The position numbers and the translations under genes were made by a program. DNA of 56,174 nucleotides, taken from positions 1-56,174 of the forward strand of contig DYKZ01000002.1 in assembly GCA_020722345.1 (NCBI GenBank), read 5' to 3'. The notes beneath the pieces were generated by a model, which was not told the origin of the DNA, did no database searches, and saw only the letters and a list, made by a program, of their open reading frames with translations. Source of the DNA: Anaerolinea thermophila (GTDB lineage Bacteria; Chloroflexota; Anaerolineae; Anaerolineales; Villigracilaceae). Shown in pieces: positions 17,488 through 26,178 of the stretch (its first letter is position 1; the number at the start of each line of letters is the position of its first letter).

Positions 17488-19469
17488 TGTCATACCTCCA
17501 ACCACCCCTGTTCACGACCGTCTCCAGCGACTGGGGGGCCCCGGACCTCAACACCCTCCCCTCGTGGGAGGGGGCCAAGCGGGTCGCCATCGACTGCGAG
17601 ACGCGGGACCCGGACCTGCGCAAACTCGGGCCGGGGGCGGGCCGTCGCCCGAACAGCTACATCACCGGCATCAGCTTCGCAATCGAGGACGGCCCGGGCG
17701 GGTACTTGCCCATCAGACACGAAGGCGGGGGCAACCTTCCGCTGGAGGGCGTGCTGGCCTACCTCCGCGCCCAGGCAAAGGTGTTCACCGGCGACCTCGT
17801 GGGGGCCAACCTCCCGTATGACCTGGACTTCCTCGCCGGGGACGGCATCGAGTTCGAGCGGGTCCGCTACTTCCGCGACATCCAGATCGCTGACCCGCTG
17901 ATCTGCGAACTCCACGACAGCTACAGCATGCAAGCTATCGCGGAGCGGTGGGGCTTCCACGGCAAGGACGAAGCCCTGCTGCGTGCCGCCGCGGTCGATT
18001 ATGGGATTGACCCGAAGAAGGACATGTGGATGCTCCCGGCCAAGTTTGTCGGGAAGTACGCGGAGGAGGACACGCGCCTGCCTCTGAACATCCTCCGCCG
18101 CCAGGAGCGGGAGATTGATGAGCAGGACCTCTGGGGCGTGTACAATCTGGAGTCCAAGCTGCTCCCGATCCTCACGGGCCTTCGCCGCCGGGGCGTCCGA
18201 ATCGACTGCGACCGCCTGGACATGATTGAGCGTTGGGCGCTGGAGAAGGAGACGGAGGCCCTGGCCCAAGTCCGGTCGATCACCGGCCACCGGATCGCCG
18301 TGGGCGATGTCTGGAAGCCGGAGGTGATCGCCCCCGCCCTCGAACACATCGGGATCAAGCTGAACAAGACCTCCCAGGACAAGCCCAACATCGACAAGGA
18401 GCTGCTGGGCTCAATCGACCACCCCGTGGCGGACCTCCTCGAACGTGCCCGGAAGGTGAACAAGCTGCGCACGACCTTCGCCAGCTCCGTCCGGGACCAC
18501 ATGGTGAACGGTCGCCTTCACGGGACGTTCAACCAGCTCCGCCGCCAGAAGGATGACGAAAGCGACGGGACCGCGGGCGCTGCCTACGGGCGACTGTCCA
18601 GCGAACACCCGAACCTCCAGCAGCAACCGGCTCGGGATGAGTTCGCCATGATGTGGCGGGCCATCTACCTCCCGGAGGAGGGCGAGATGTGGGCGTCCAA
18701 CGACTACAGCCAGCAGGAGCCGCGGATGGCGGTTCACTACGCCTGCTTGGCTCGGGGGCTGATCGGGGAACACGCCTGGCGGTCCGCGCTCGCCGCCCGG
18801 GACGCCTACCGCAACGACCCGAACACGGACAACCACCAGATGATGGCGGACATGGCCGGGATCAAGCGGAAAGCCGCCAAGGAAATCTACCTGGGCCTGT
18901 CCTACGGGATGGGTGGGGCGAAGATGTGCCGCAAGCTCGGGCTCCCGACCATGATGGCGGTCCGCGGTCCTCGGGGCGTCCTCTATGACGCGACCAGCCC
19001 AGAGGGGCAGCGGCTGGCGGCGGAAGGCGCGCGGCGGTTCGAGGCGGCGGGGCCGGAAGGGCAGCGGCTCCTGGACACCTTCGACGCCAAGGTGCCCTTC
19101 GTCAAGCGGTTGGCCAAGGCGTGCGAGCAGCGCGCGAAGGCCGTGGGCTACATCACGACCCTGAGCGGTCGCCGGTGCCGCTTCCCGAAGGACCCGCACG
19201 GCAACTTCGACTGGGCGCACAAAGCCCTGAACCGGCTGATCCAGGGCTCCTCCGCGGATCAGACGAAGATGGCCATGGTGGCCTGCGCTGAGGCGGGCCT
19301 GGACATCATCCTCCAGGTCCACGATGAGATCGCCTTCAGCGTGAAGAACCGCGACGAAGCGGAACGCGCTGCGGAGATCATGCGCAACAGTACCCCGCTC
19401 GAACTCCCGTCAAAGGTGGACGTGGAGATCGGGAAGAGTTGGGGCCACTCTATGGGATTCGATGGATGA
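17487..19469 (+). CDS. Family A DNA polymerase with 3'-5' exonuclease
   Basis: A 660-residue replicative polymerase. Exonuclease motif I is at Asp36/Glu38 (AIDCETRD). Polymerase motif A has Asp406 (SNDYSQQEPR), motif B runs 465-474 (KEIYLGLSYG) and motif C is His612-Asp613-Glu614 (QVHDE). No 5'-3' exonuclease domain is present, as usual for phage polymerases. Leu469 occupies the site that is Phe762 in E. coli Pol I. It would need to accept hydroxymethyl-dUTP. It is coupled upstream to DUF3310 and downstream to the methyltransferase region. Confidence 0.93.
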   Translation: MSYLQPPLFTTVSSDWGAPDLNTLPSWEGAKRVAIDCETRDPDLRKLGPGAGRRPNSYITGISFAIEDGPGGYLPIRHEGGGNLPLEGVLAYLRAQAKVFTGDLVGANLPYDLDFLAGDGIEFERVRYFRDIQIADPLICELHDSYSMQAIAERWGFHGKDEALLRAAAVDYGIDPKKDMWMLPAKFVGKYAEEDTRLPLNILRRQEREIDEQDLWGVYNLESKLLPILTGLRRRGVRIDCDRLDMIERWALEKETEALAQVRSITGHRIAVGDVWKPEVIAPALEHIGIKLNKTSQDKPNIDKELLGSIDHPVADLLERARKVNKLRTTFASSVRDHMVNGRLHGTFNQLRRQKDDESDGTAGAAYGRLSSEHPNLQQQPARDEFAMMWRAIYLPEEGEMWASNDYSQQEPRMAVHYACLARGLIGEHAWRSALAARDAYRNDPNTDNHQMMADMAGIKRKAAKEIYLGLSYGMGGAKMCRKLGLPTMMAVRGPRGVLYDATSPEGQRLAAEGARRFEAAGPEGQRLLDTFDAKVPFVKRLAKACEQRAKAVGYITTLSGRRCRFPKDPHGNFDWAHKALNRLIQGSSADQTKMAMVACAEAGLDIILQVHDEIAFSVKNRDEAERAAEIMRNSTPLELPSKVDVEIGKSWGHSMGFDG

Positions 19470-19506
19470 AGCTGCGCCAATTGAAGAACTTGCTGAAGGA
19501 GTTGAG

Positions 19507-20079
19507 ATGAACGACAAGAAGAAGAAGTACAACGTGCTGTACGCCGACCCGGCCTGGGAGTACGGCAGCGGAGGGCCGCGCGGGGGTCGTTTCGGGCCGC
19601 TCGACTATCGGACTATGCCGACGAAGGAGATCGCCGCGCTCCCGGTGCGAGAACTGGCAGAGGATACCGCCGCGCTATTCCTCTGGGCAACGTCTCCATT
19701 CCTGGAGGACGCATTGACGGTCGGTCGGGCCTGGGGCTTCCGCTATATCCGACTGGACAAGGTCTGGTCAAAGAAGACCAAGAATGGGAACCGCCACGGG
19801 GTTGTTGGGCCCTGGGGGATGACTGACGCGGAGTTCCTGCTGCTCTTTACCCGGGGCAAAGGGATGAACAAGCTGCAGGCCGCTTCGAACCAGTGGACCA
19901 TCGTTGAGGCGGAGTTCCCCGGCAGGCACTCGGAGAAGCCCGCGATCTTCCGCCAGATGATTGAGGAGCGTTTCCCGGACGCCCGGCGGCTGGAACTCTT
20001 CGCCCGGAAGGTCCACGACGGTTGGGACGCCTGGGGGGACGAGGTCGATGGTCCGATTGCTTGGGCGGGGGGGGAGTAA
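19507..20079 (+). CDS. MT-A70 family adenine DNA methyltransferase
   Basis: A 190-residue methyltransferase using the ATG at 19507 (AAGGAGTTGAG just upstream). A longer in-frame start at 19462 overlaps the polymerase stop but has no better SD. The catalytic motif is DPAW (Asp14-Trp17), a variant of the MT-A70 DPPW. FLWATSP, HSEKP and RRLELFARK follow in the family order. It would methylate N6 of adenine in a short motif, probably against host restriction. No partner endonuclease is seen. Confidence 0.85.
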   Translation: MNDKKKKYNVLYADPAWEYGSGGPRGGRFGPLDYRTMPTKEIAALPVRELAEDTAALFLWATSPFLEDALTVGRAWGFRYIRLDKVWSKKTKNGNRHGVVGPWGMTDAEFLLLFTRGKGMNKLQAASNQWTIVEAEFPGRHSEKPAIFRQMIEERFPDARRLELFARKVHDGWDAWGDEVDGPIAWAGGE

Positions 20080-20120
20080 GGGACAAGACATTCCTGCGCT
20101 TCGCCCAAAGGGTTGCTGAT

Positions 20121-20582
20121 GTGAACGAGCGCCAGCTTAAGTGGGACCGCCGCTACATCGAGCTGGCGCGAACGATCGCGCGCTGGAGCAAAGACCCGTC
20201 CACGAAGGTGGGGGCGGTCCTCGTTCGGCCCAACAACTCCGTCGCGTCCGCCGGATTCAACGGCTTCCCGCCCTGGCACGATGATTCGCCGGAGCTATAC
20301 CTGGACGGGGATTACAAGTACAAGCGCGTAGTACACGCGGAGGGGAACGCCCTCAACTTCCTCGGGCAGACGGCGAGTGGCTTCGCGCTCTATATTTCTT
20401 CTCCCTGCTGTCCCGATTGCGTAGAGCGCGCCGCGGAGGCCGGGGCGAGTCGGATAGTCCCCCCGCTGCTCCAGACGCTGGGGCGGACCGCCCGTTGGGT
20501 TGGAGACTGGACCCAACGGTTCATCCGCTCCCAGGAGGTCGCCGCTCACCACGGAATTGCGCTGGAGGTGCTGAATGAGTGA
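20121..20582 (+). CDS. dCMP deaminase
   Basis: A 153-residue cytidine-deaminase-fold enzyme starting at GTG 20121; the start is uncertain and a shorter or longer form is possible. Zinc ligands are His72 in HAEGNA, with Glu74 as proton shuttle, and Cys97/Cys100 in PCCPDC. It converts dCMP to dUMP, the substrate of the dUMP hydroxymethylase at 15227. It overlaps the next gene by 8 bases. Confidence 0.85.
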   Translation: MNERQLKWDRRYIELARTIARWSKDPSTKVGAVLVRPNNSVASAGFNGFPPWHDDSPELYLDGDYKYKRVVHAEGNALNFLGQTASGFALYISSPCCPDCVERAAEAGASRIVPPLLQTLGRTARWVGDWTQRFIRSQEVAAHHGIALEVLNE

Positions 20583-20976
20583 GAGCGCGATGTGGGACGC
20601 CCTCCGCCCGGTCCTGAAGAAGGTGGACCCGGTGCGGATTGAGAGCCGGGCGACCGGCTCCGGTATCCCGGATGTCAATTACACCCAAGGGTGGATTGAG
20701 CTCAAGTTCGCGGACCGCTGGCCTCCGCGGGGCGGGCCGCTCCGAGTGGATCACTTCACGAAGGAGCAGCGGGCTTGGTTGACTAAGCGACGGAAGGCCG
20801 GGGGCCGGGCTTTCGTCCTGCTGAAGGTCGGGACCTCGGAGTGGCTTCTGTTCGACGGAGCCGTGGCCGCGGTCGAGCTGGGCAACGTCCCGCGCGAACG
20901 GCTGTATGAGATTTGTAAGGCGCGGTGGACGCGCAAACCTAGAACTGAGGAGATTTGTAAATGGCTGCTACAGTGA
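20575..20976 (+). CDS. PD-(D/E)XK nuclease, VRR-NUC-like
   Basis: A 133-residue protein with a compact nuclease core: GIPD (Asp33) and WIELKF (Glu42, Lys44), the D...ExK pattern of VRR-NUC and Holliday-junction-type nucleases. The C-terminal half is basic. In phages such enzymes resolve branched DNA before packaging or act in replication. Overlaps at both ends (dCMP deaminase, HTH gene) show one transcript. Confidence 0.75.
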   Translation: MSESAMWDALRPVLKKVDPVRIESRATGSGIPDVNYTQGWIELKFADRWPPRGGPLRVDHFTKEQRAWLTKRRKAGGRAFVLLKVGTSEWLLFDGAVAAVELGNVPRERLYEICKARWTRKPRTEEICKWLLQ

Positions 20977-21287
20977 CACCAACCAAAGGCGAACGCCTAC
21001 TGCTACACCGCCGCCGCAAGGGTCTCAATCAGATTGAGGCCGCGAAGGAGTACGGGGTGCCCCCGGACCGCTACCGTGAATGGGAAGCGGACCGCCGCCT
21101 GGACGATCAACCGCGCCGTCACCTGGGGGAGGTGAAGCCCCATGAGGTCTGCTTCCTGCTCCGCCGCCGGGCGGGCAAGACACAGCGGGAAGTCGCTGCC
21201 GCCATCGGTTGTACCAGGCTCTGGGTGATCCAGATGGAGGGCGGCAAGGCCCCGGTTGAGCGGCTTGTTGAATATTGGGGGGCGTAA
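20961..21287 (+). CDS. Protein with two tandem helix-turn-helix domains
   Basis: A 108-residue basic protein with two Xre-like HTH units. The first is at about 12-46 (RLLLHRRRKGLNQIEAAKEYGV, then YREWEAD). The second is at about 62-98 (CFLLRRRAGKTQREVAAAIG, then LWVIQMEGGK). A duplicated DNA-binding unit suits directly repeated operators, such as the 23-bp-spaced repeats in the phage promoters. That link is inferred. It lies between the nuclease and the primase-helicase. Confidence 0.75.
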   Translation: MAATVTPTKGERLLLHRRRKGLNQIEAAKEYGVPPDRYREWEADRRLDDQPRRHLGEVKPHEVCFLLRRRAGKTQREVAAAIGCTRLWVIQMEGGKAPVERLVEYWGA

Positions 21288-21290
21288 GGA

Positions 21291-23714
21291 ATGGCGAAAT
21301 CAAACAACGAGCTGCCGGCCCACAAGACCAAGTACGCAATCGACTTCCTGAAGAAGTGGTGCCCGGAGGGGCCGTGGGTCCTGACGGCCATCATCCCGGA
21401 CGGGAAAACGGAGACGGTCACATTCATGCCCGACCGCTGGCAGAAAGCCGCGGAGTGGATCGAAGGGCACCAGGGCAAGCGCAACCTGTACTTCCACGTG
21501 AACCCGGTCCGCCGGGCGATGGACGTGAAAGCCTCGAAGGAGGACATGGCCCGCCTCGCGTGGCTTCACGTGGACATCGACCCGCGAGCCGGGGAGGACT
21601 TCGAGGAGGAGCGGGCGCGGGCTCTGAAGCTGCTCCAGTCCTACACGCCCAAGCCCACGGTCATCATCGACTCGGGCGGGGGCTATCAGGGCTTTTGGCG
21701 TCTGAACCCGTCCGACAAGCTGGACATCGCCGGATCGGTGGCGAAGGCTCAGGAGCTGGAAGCCTACAACATCCAGCTGGAGAAGGTGTTTCAGGCGGAC
21801 CACTGCCACAACGTGGACCGCATCATGCGCCTCCCGGGCACGATCAACCTGCCCACCGCGAAGAAGGTCAAGAAGGGTCGCCAGCCGACCCTCGCCCGTC
21901 TCGTGGAGTGGAATGACGCCAGCTACCCCATCGAACAATTCACCCCCGCGGTTCGAGTTCAGATGGCGGAGCAGGGCCTGGCCGGGGGCCGTCCGAAGGT
22001 GAAGATCACGGGCAACGTCCCGGACATCGGGACGGAGGAGCTGCGGGAGTGGGCCCATGAGCATGGGAAGGCTATCAGCGACCACGTGCTGGCGCTGATT
22101 GCTACTGGGCAGGACCCGCTGGACCCGACCAAGTACCCCTCCCGGTCGGAAGCCTTGTTCAAGGTCTGCTGCGACCTCGTGCGGGCGGAGGTCCCTGATG
22201 AAATGATCTTCGCGGTGATCACCGGCTCCAACGAAATCGCCGCGAGCGTCAGAGACAAGCCGAACTGGGAAGGCTACGCCCTGCGGCAGATCGAACGTGC
22301 CCACGAGGAGGCGGTGGACCCTTGGCTGCGCAAGCTCAACGAGAAGCACGCCGTCATCGCAGACATCGGCGGGAAGTGCCGCATCATCAGCGAGGTCTGG
22401 GACCCGGCGATGAAGCGGACCAAAATCAGCAAGCAGTCCTTCGAGGACTTCCGCAACCGCTACCGCCACATCAAGGTGGTGGTTGGGCACTCGGAGGAGG
22501 GCAAGCCCATCGAGAAGGCCGCGGGAGCCTTCTGGATTGATCACCCCCAGCGCCGCCAATATGAGACCATCGTGTTTGCCCCCGGTCAGGAGGTCGAAGA
22601 AGCCTACAACCTCTGGCGCGGGTTCGCGTGCGACTCCCTCCCGGGCGAGAAGCACGTGCCCTTCCTGAACCACATCCGCGACAACGTCTGCTCAGGGAAC
22701 CCGGAGCACTACCACTACCTGGTCGGGTGGATGGCGCGGATGGTCCAGCACCCGGACGGCCCGGGCGAAGTGGCCGTGGTCCTCCGCGGTCGCCGCGGCA
22801 CCGGCAAGTCCTTCTTCGCCAAGGTCCTGGGCGCGATGTTCGGGCGTCACTACCTCCAAGTCAGCGACTCGAAGCACCTGGTGGGCTCCTTCAACGCCCA
22901 CCTCCGCGATACCGTCCTGCTGTTCGGTGATGAGGCTTTCTTCGCCGGGGACAAGAAGCACGAAAGCGTGCTCAAGACCCTCGTGACCGAAGAACACCTG
23001 GTGATCGAGGGCAAGGGCGTGGACGCGGAAGCGGCCCCGAACTATGTCCACCTGGTCCTCGCCTCGAACGAAGATTGGGTGGTGCCCGCGGGTCTGGATG
23101 AGCGCCGGTTCTTCGTCATGGAGGTGGGCGAGGGCCACAAGCAGGACCACGCCTATTTCAAGCGCATCAAGGACGATCTGGACAACGGAGGGCTTGAGCA
23201 CCTGCTCCACTTCCTCCTGACCTATGACCTGAGCGCCTTCGAGGTCCGCCAGGTCCCCCAGACCCGGGCGCTGCAGGACCAGAAGATCATGAGCATGTCG
23301 CCGGAAACCCAGTGGATGTATGAGAAGCTGTGGGAAGGTCGGTTGCTCAAGACCGACCAGGACTGGCGGAACAAGGTGGTGAAGGACAGCCTGTATGACG
23401 ACTACGTGAACGACCTCCGCGACCAGGGCCGGAACTTCCGCATGAGCCGCACCGGCTTTGGCAAGTGGCTTGCCCGGGCCTTCCCGGACGGCTGGCCGCA
23501 GTCGAAGCAGGAAATGGCGGAGATTCCATGGACCAATGAACACGGCTTCGAGGTGATGATCAAGAAGCGCGTGTACATGTACCACCTCCCCCCGCTGGAG
23601 CAGGTCCGGGCGCACTGGGACAAGAACTTTGGCGGCCCGTTCGAGTGGCCCAAGGTCGAACCGACCCAGGAGCCTCTGAAGGACGGCCCGAAGTCGGACA
23701 AACCCCCGTTCTGA
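21291..23714 (+). CDS. Primase-helicase (RepB-like primase plus DUF5906 SF3 helicase)
   Basis: An 807-residue replication protein. The N-terminal primase has WLHVDIDP (Asp95, Asp97), SGGGYQGFW and NVDRIMRLPGTIN, as in RepB/archaeo-eukaryotic-type primases. The C-terminal helicase has Walker A GRRGTGKS (Lys506), a LLFGDEAFFA Walker B and LVLASNED with a downstream Arg finger region (ERRFFV). It would prime and unwind at the fork with the family A polymerase. It starts 3 bases after the HTH gene. Confidence 0.9.
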   Translation: MAKSNNELPAHKTKYAIDFLKKWCPEGPWVLTAIIPDGKTETVTFMPDRWQKAAEWIEGHQGKRNLYFHVNPVRRAMDVKASKEDMARLAWLHVDIDPRAGEDFEEERARALKLLQSYTPKPTVIIDSGGGYQGFWRLNPSDKLDIAGSVAKAQELEAYNIQLEKVFQADHCHNVDRIMRLPGTINLPTAKKVKKGRQPTLARLVEWNDASYPIEQFTPAVRVQMAEQGLAGGRPKVKITGNVPDIGTEELREWAHEHGKAISDHVLALIATGQDPLDPTKYPSRSEALFKVCCDLVRAEVPDEMIFAVITGSNEIAASVRDKPNWEGYALRQIERAHEEAVDPWLRKLNEKHAVIADIGGKCRIISEVWDPAMKRTKISKQSFEDFRNRYRHIKVVVGHSEEGKPIEKAAGAFWIDHPQRRQYETIVFAPGQEVEEAYNLWRGFACDSLPGEKHVPFLNHIRDNVCSGNPEHYHYLVGWMARMVQHPDGPGEVAVVLRGRRGTGKSFFAKVLGAMFGRHYLQVSDSKHLVGSFNAHLRDTVLLFGDEAFFAGDKKHESVLKTLVTEEHLVIEGKGVDAEAAPNYVHLVLASNEDWVVPAGLDERRFFVMEVGEGHKQDHAYFKRIKDDLDNGGLEHLLHFLLTYDLSAFEVRQVPQTRALQDQKIMSMSPETQWMYEKLWEGRLLKTDQDWRNKVVKDSLYDDYVNDLRDQGRNFRMSRTGFGKWLARAFPDGWPQSKQEMAEIPWTNEHGFEVMIKKRVYMYHLPPLEQVRAHWDKNFGGPFEWPKVEPTQEPLKDGPKSDKPPF

Positions 23715-23724
23715 GGACGCCGCG

Positions 23725-23940
23725 ATGAGCGACACGCTGGAAGCAACGAAGCGGGAACTGGAGGGGGCGGGGATCGCCTACCCGGTGGAGCAGGGCCGGA
23801 GACACTACAAGGTCCGCTTCACCGTGAGGGGGAAGCCCCTGATGGTGACGTGCTCGCGGACTTCCTCCGACCACCGCGCGGCCCTCAACGCCCGCCTTCA
23901 AGTCCGGCGGGAAATCCGCCGTGCGCTGGAATTAACCTGA
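23725..23940 (+). CDS. Small basic hypothetical protein
   Basis: A 71-residue basic protein. HYKVRFTVRGKPLMVTCSRT, then SDHRAALNARLQVRREIRR resembles small phage proteins with a HicA-like or double-stranded-RNA-binding-like fold, but I cannot assign it firmly. It follows the primase-helicase by 10 bases and ends just before promoter P4. Confidence 0.6.
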   Translation: MSDTLEATKRELEGAGIAYPVEQGRRHYKVRFTVRGKPLMVTCSRTSSDHRAALNARLQVRREIRRALELT

Positions 23941-23945
23941 TCCAC

Positions 23946-23974
23946 TTTACTTCTTCAGAAATGGACACTATACT
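23946..23974 (+). promoter_or_regulatory. Phage promoter P4 (direct-repeat type)
   Basis: -35 TTTACT at 23946-23951, 17-bp spacer, -10 TATACT at 23969-23974. Both halves are intact (TTTACTTCTTC and TATACTTCTTCA). It starts the unit that includes the GHKL-like ATPase. Confidence 0.82.
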
Positions 23975-23992
23975 TCTTCACACGAGGCGCAA

Positions 23993-24214
23993 ATGAACCC
24001 GCCACTGATACGGACAGACCTGTTCACAATTGGGAAGGAGCTGACCAACCATGAACTCCAAGAAACCTACCGCCGCATGTTCGGCAAGCCGATACCCCGC
24101 GGGGCGCGGCCCGCAGAAGTCGCCCGACACCTTGCTGCGTCAAGCCCGCTGCGATTCGAGTTTGAAGTCAATCGCCTTCGCGGCCACGCTTGGGACGCTG
24201 ACGAGACTCCGTGA
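23993..24214 (+). CDS. Small hypothetical protein overlapping 24051-24626
   Basis: A 73-residue protein: helical, with KELTNHELQETYRRMFGKP and RPAEVARHLA, which reads like a small DNA- or protein-binding helical bundle. The SD is weak (CGAGGCG). It is overlapped by 164 bases by the next gene in another frame. Of the two, its composition is the more protein-like in the shared stretch. Confidence 0.5.
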   Translation: MNPPLIRTDLFTIGKELTNHELQETYRRMFGKPIPRGARPAEVARHLAASSPLRFEFEVNRLRGHAWDADETP

Positions 24215-24626
24215 CCTCGGGTCGCTGATCGCCCCCTTGGGCTTCATCGCCCTCCTCGTGGGTGGGGTGCTCTGGGCCTTCTGGGACGCGACCGGCCTGC
24301 CGACCGTGTATCAGTCCTACATGACCCAGGAATGCGTGAGGGTGGAGTTCATCGACGGCTCCCCCGGCGACTGCTCCAACCTCCCGGACCGCTACCACCA
24401 CGTGTGGGTTGAGCGAGGTCGCGTGGTTGGTGAAGCCCAGATTCAGCGCGTCATGGAGGAAACCGGCATGGACTACCTCCAGGCACGCAACCACCTTCTC
24501 GGGAGGCAGCAAGCCCTCCGGGAAATCGAACGGAGACGGCGACAAGCCGTGGCCGATACCCTGAAGCAACTGTACCAAGAAAAGGAGTCACAACGTGATC
24601 ATCTTCCGCAACAAGGGCGTCATTGA
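24051..24626 (+). CDS. Membrane-anchored hypothetical protein
   Basis: A 191-residue protein from ATG 24051, which has a strong AAGGAG at 24035-24040. The first 40 residues look low-complexity and overlap 23993-24214. A clear membrane segment lies near 56-77 (GFIALLVGGVLWAFW), followed by a soluble part with two Cys (ECVRVEFIDGSPGDCS) and a helical Arg/Glu C-terminus. A TTG at 24162 is an alternative start. Function unknown. Confidence 0.55.
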   Translation: MNSKKPTAACSASRYPAGRGPQKSPDTLLRQARCDSSLKSIAFAATLGTLTRLRDLGSLIAPLGFIALLVGGVLWAFWDATGLPTVYQSYMTQECVRVEFIDGSPGDCSNLPDRYHHVWVERGRVVGEAQIQRVMEETGMDYLQARNHLLGRQQALREIERRRRQAVADTLKQLYQEKESQRDHLPQQGRH

Positions 24627-25773
24627 CCCCAAGTCCATCACCACCTTCGGGGTCAGCTCGAAGGAGAACCCCGGGGCCATCGGCTTCTTCGGGACCGGCC
24701 TCAAGTACGCCATCGCCGTCCTCCTCCGCGAGGGCTGCGACATCACCATTCACGCCGGGAAGCGCAAGCTGGAGTTCGGCATCAAGCGGGATCGCGTCCG
24801 GGTCGATGACTTCAACGTGGTCACGATGAACAACCGCCGTCTGGGCTTCACCACGGAGGTCGGCAAGACCTGGGAAGTGTGGCAAGCCTTCCGCGAGCTG
24901 TATTGCAACACGATGGACGAACGGGGCGAGGTGTTCGAGGCCAGCGAGGTCCCGGAAGTCGCCGCGGACGAAACCGTGATTGTGGTCCGGGGCGAGAAGT
25001 TCCTGGATGTCTGGGCCTCCCGCTCCGACATCATCCTGTCCAGCGAGCCTCTGGAGCGCCACGAGGTCGTCCACATCCACCCCGGCCCGTCGCACTTCGT
25101 GTACTACCGGGGCGTGCGAGCCTACCGGCTGGACAACCCCTCGCAGTTCACCTACAACATCCAGAAGAAGGTGGACCTGACGGAGGATCGGACCATCAAG
25201 TGGTCCTGGGACATCAGCGCCGCCGTCCGTCGCGGGCTCTGCGAATCGCAGCAGGCTCCCCTGATCAAGAAAGCCGTCACCGCGCCCAAGGCGACCTTCG
25301 AGCATGCGCTGGAGTTCGAGGGCGTGGAGCCGTCCAAGCCCTTCCTGGCGACCGTCTCCGAACTCGCCCGCAGCTTCGACTCCTCGCTGTCCCGCTCCGC
25401 GCTGAAGGCTTCGCAGGTCTGGATCATGGACCAGCTCCACGAGGAGGCGACCCCGATGCGCCTGAGCGAGCTGGATCGGACCCGGCTGGAGAAGGCCGCG
25501 GGCTTCTGCGAGCGGCTGGGCTTCGCCGTCCGGGAGTACCCGATCATTGTCAGCGAGTTCCTGGGCGAGGAGGTCCTGGGCCGGGCGCATGAGGGCAAAA
25601 TCTACATCAGCAAGCGAACCTTGATGATGGGGACCAAGATGCTGGCCGGGACGCTGATTGAGGAGTTCATCCACCTCCGCCACCAGCTGTGCGATGAAAC
25701 CCGCACCATGCAGAACTTCCTGATGGGCACCATCGTGTCCTTGGGCGAACAGATCACCGGAGAACCGCTATGA
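24595..25773 (+). CDS. GHKL-like ATP-binding protein
   Basis: A 392-residue protein. The N-terminus has IGFFGTGLKYAI, matching the G1-type ATP-lid glycine motif of GHKL (Hsp90/MutL/histidine-kinase) ATPases. Near the C-terminus LIEEFIHLRHQ contains a Glu-Glu-x-x-His pattern that may bind metal. Phage proteins of this kind are of unknown function; a DNA-repair or chaperone-like role is possible. The start is GTG with AAAAGGAG upstream. It overlaps both neighbours. Confidence 0.65.
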   Translation: MIIFRNKGVIDPKSITTFGVSSKENPGAIGFFGTGLKYAIAVLLREGCDITIHAGKRKLEFGIKRDRVRVDDFNVVTMNNRRLGFTTEVGKTWEVWQAFRELYCNTMDERGEVFEASEVPEVAADETVIVVRGEKFLDVWASRSDIILSSEPLERHEVVHIHPGPSHFVYYRGVRAYRLDNPSQFTYNIQKKVDLTEDRTIKWSWDISAAVRRGLCESQQAPLIKKAVTAPKATFEHALEFEGVEPSKPFLATVSELARSFDSSLSRSALKASQVWIMDQLHEEATPMRLSELDRTRLEKAAGFCERLGFAVREYPIIVSEFLGEEVLGRAHEGKIYISKRTLMMGTKMLAGTLIEEFIHLRHQLCDETRTMQNFLMGTIVSLGEQITGEPL

Positions 25774-26111
25774 GCCGCAAGACCACCATCCGTCTCACCG
25801 GAGACGCCCTGACCGCTGCCCGTGCCGTCCACGGCATCCACCAACAGGCCCCCGCCCGGAAGGCGGAGCTGGAACGCGAGTTCCAGGAGCGGCTGAACGA
25901 ACTCGGGCGGGACGCCCAGGAGCAGATGAGCCGGGCCTGGCCGGTGCTCATGAACGCCGCGGACCTCCCGATGGAGGAGCTGGGCGAGCGGGAACTGGAC
26001 GCGAGCTATCTGGATGACCACGGCTGCGCCTTCCTGAGCAAGCGCGAGGCGGAGGACGCCCGCCCCTCCTTGGGCGACCTCCTCCAGTCCATGACCGCCT
26101 CAAAGCACTGA
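25770..26111 (+). CDS. Hypothetical acidic helical protein
   Basis: A 113-residue protein overlapping the upstream gene (ATGA). It has a basic N-terminus (MSRKTTIRLTGDAL), a helical Gln/Glu-rich middle and an acidic Leu-rich end. The first residues could form a ribbon-type or partner-binding strand. No family recognised. Promoter P5 follows immediately. Confidence 0.6.
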   Translation: MSRKTTIRLTGDALTAARAVHGIHQQAPARKAELEREFQERLNELGRDAQEQMSRAWPVLMNAADLPMEELGERELDASYLDDHGCAFLSKREAEDARPSLGDLLQSMTASKH

Positions 26112-26115
26112 CCAC

Positions 26116-26144
26116 TTTACTTCTTCGGGGTCCGTGACTATACT
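26116..26144 (+). promoter_or_regulatory. Phage promoter P5 (direct-repeat type)
   Basis: -35 TTTACT at 26116-26121, 17-bp spacer, -10 TATACT at 26139-26144. The second half reads TATACTTTCTTCA, one T longer than in P1 and P4. It drives the secreted protein at 26179 and genes beyond. Confidence 0.82.
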
Positions 26145-26178
26145 TTCTTCACTGACCCCGAACCGAAGGAGCCCGATC

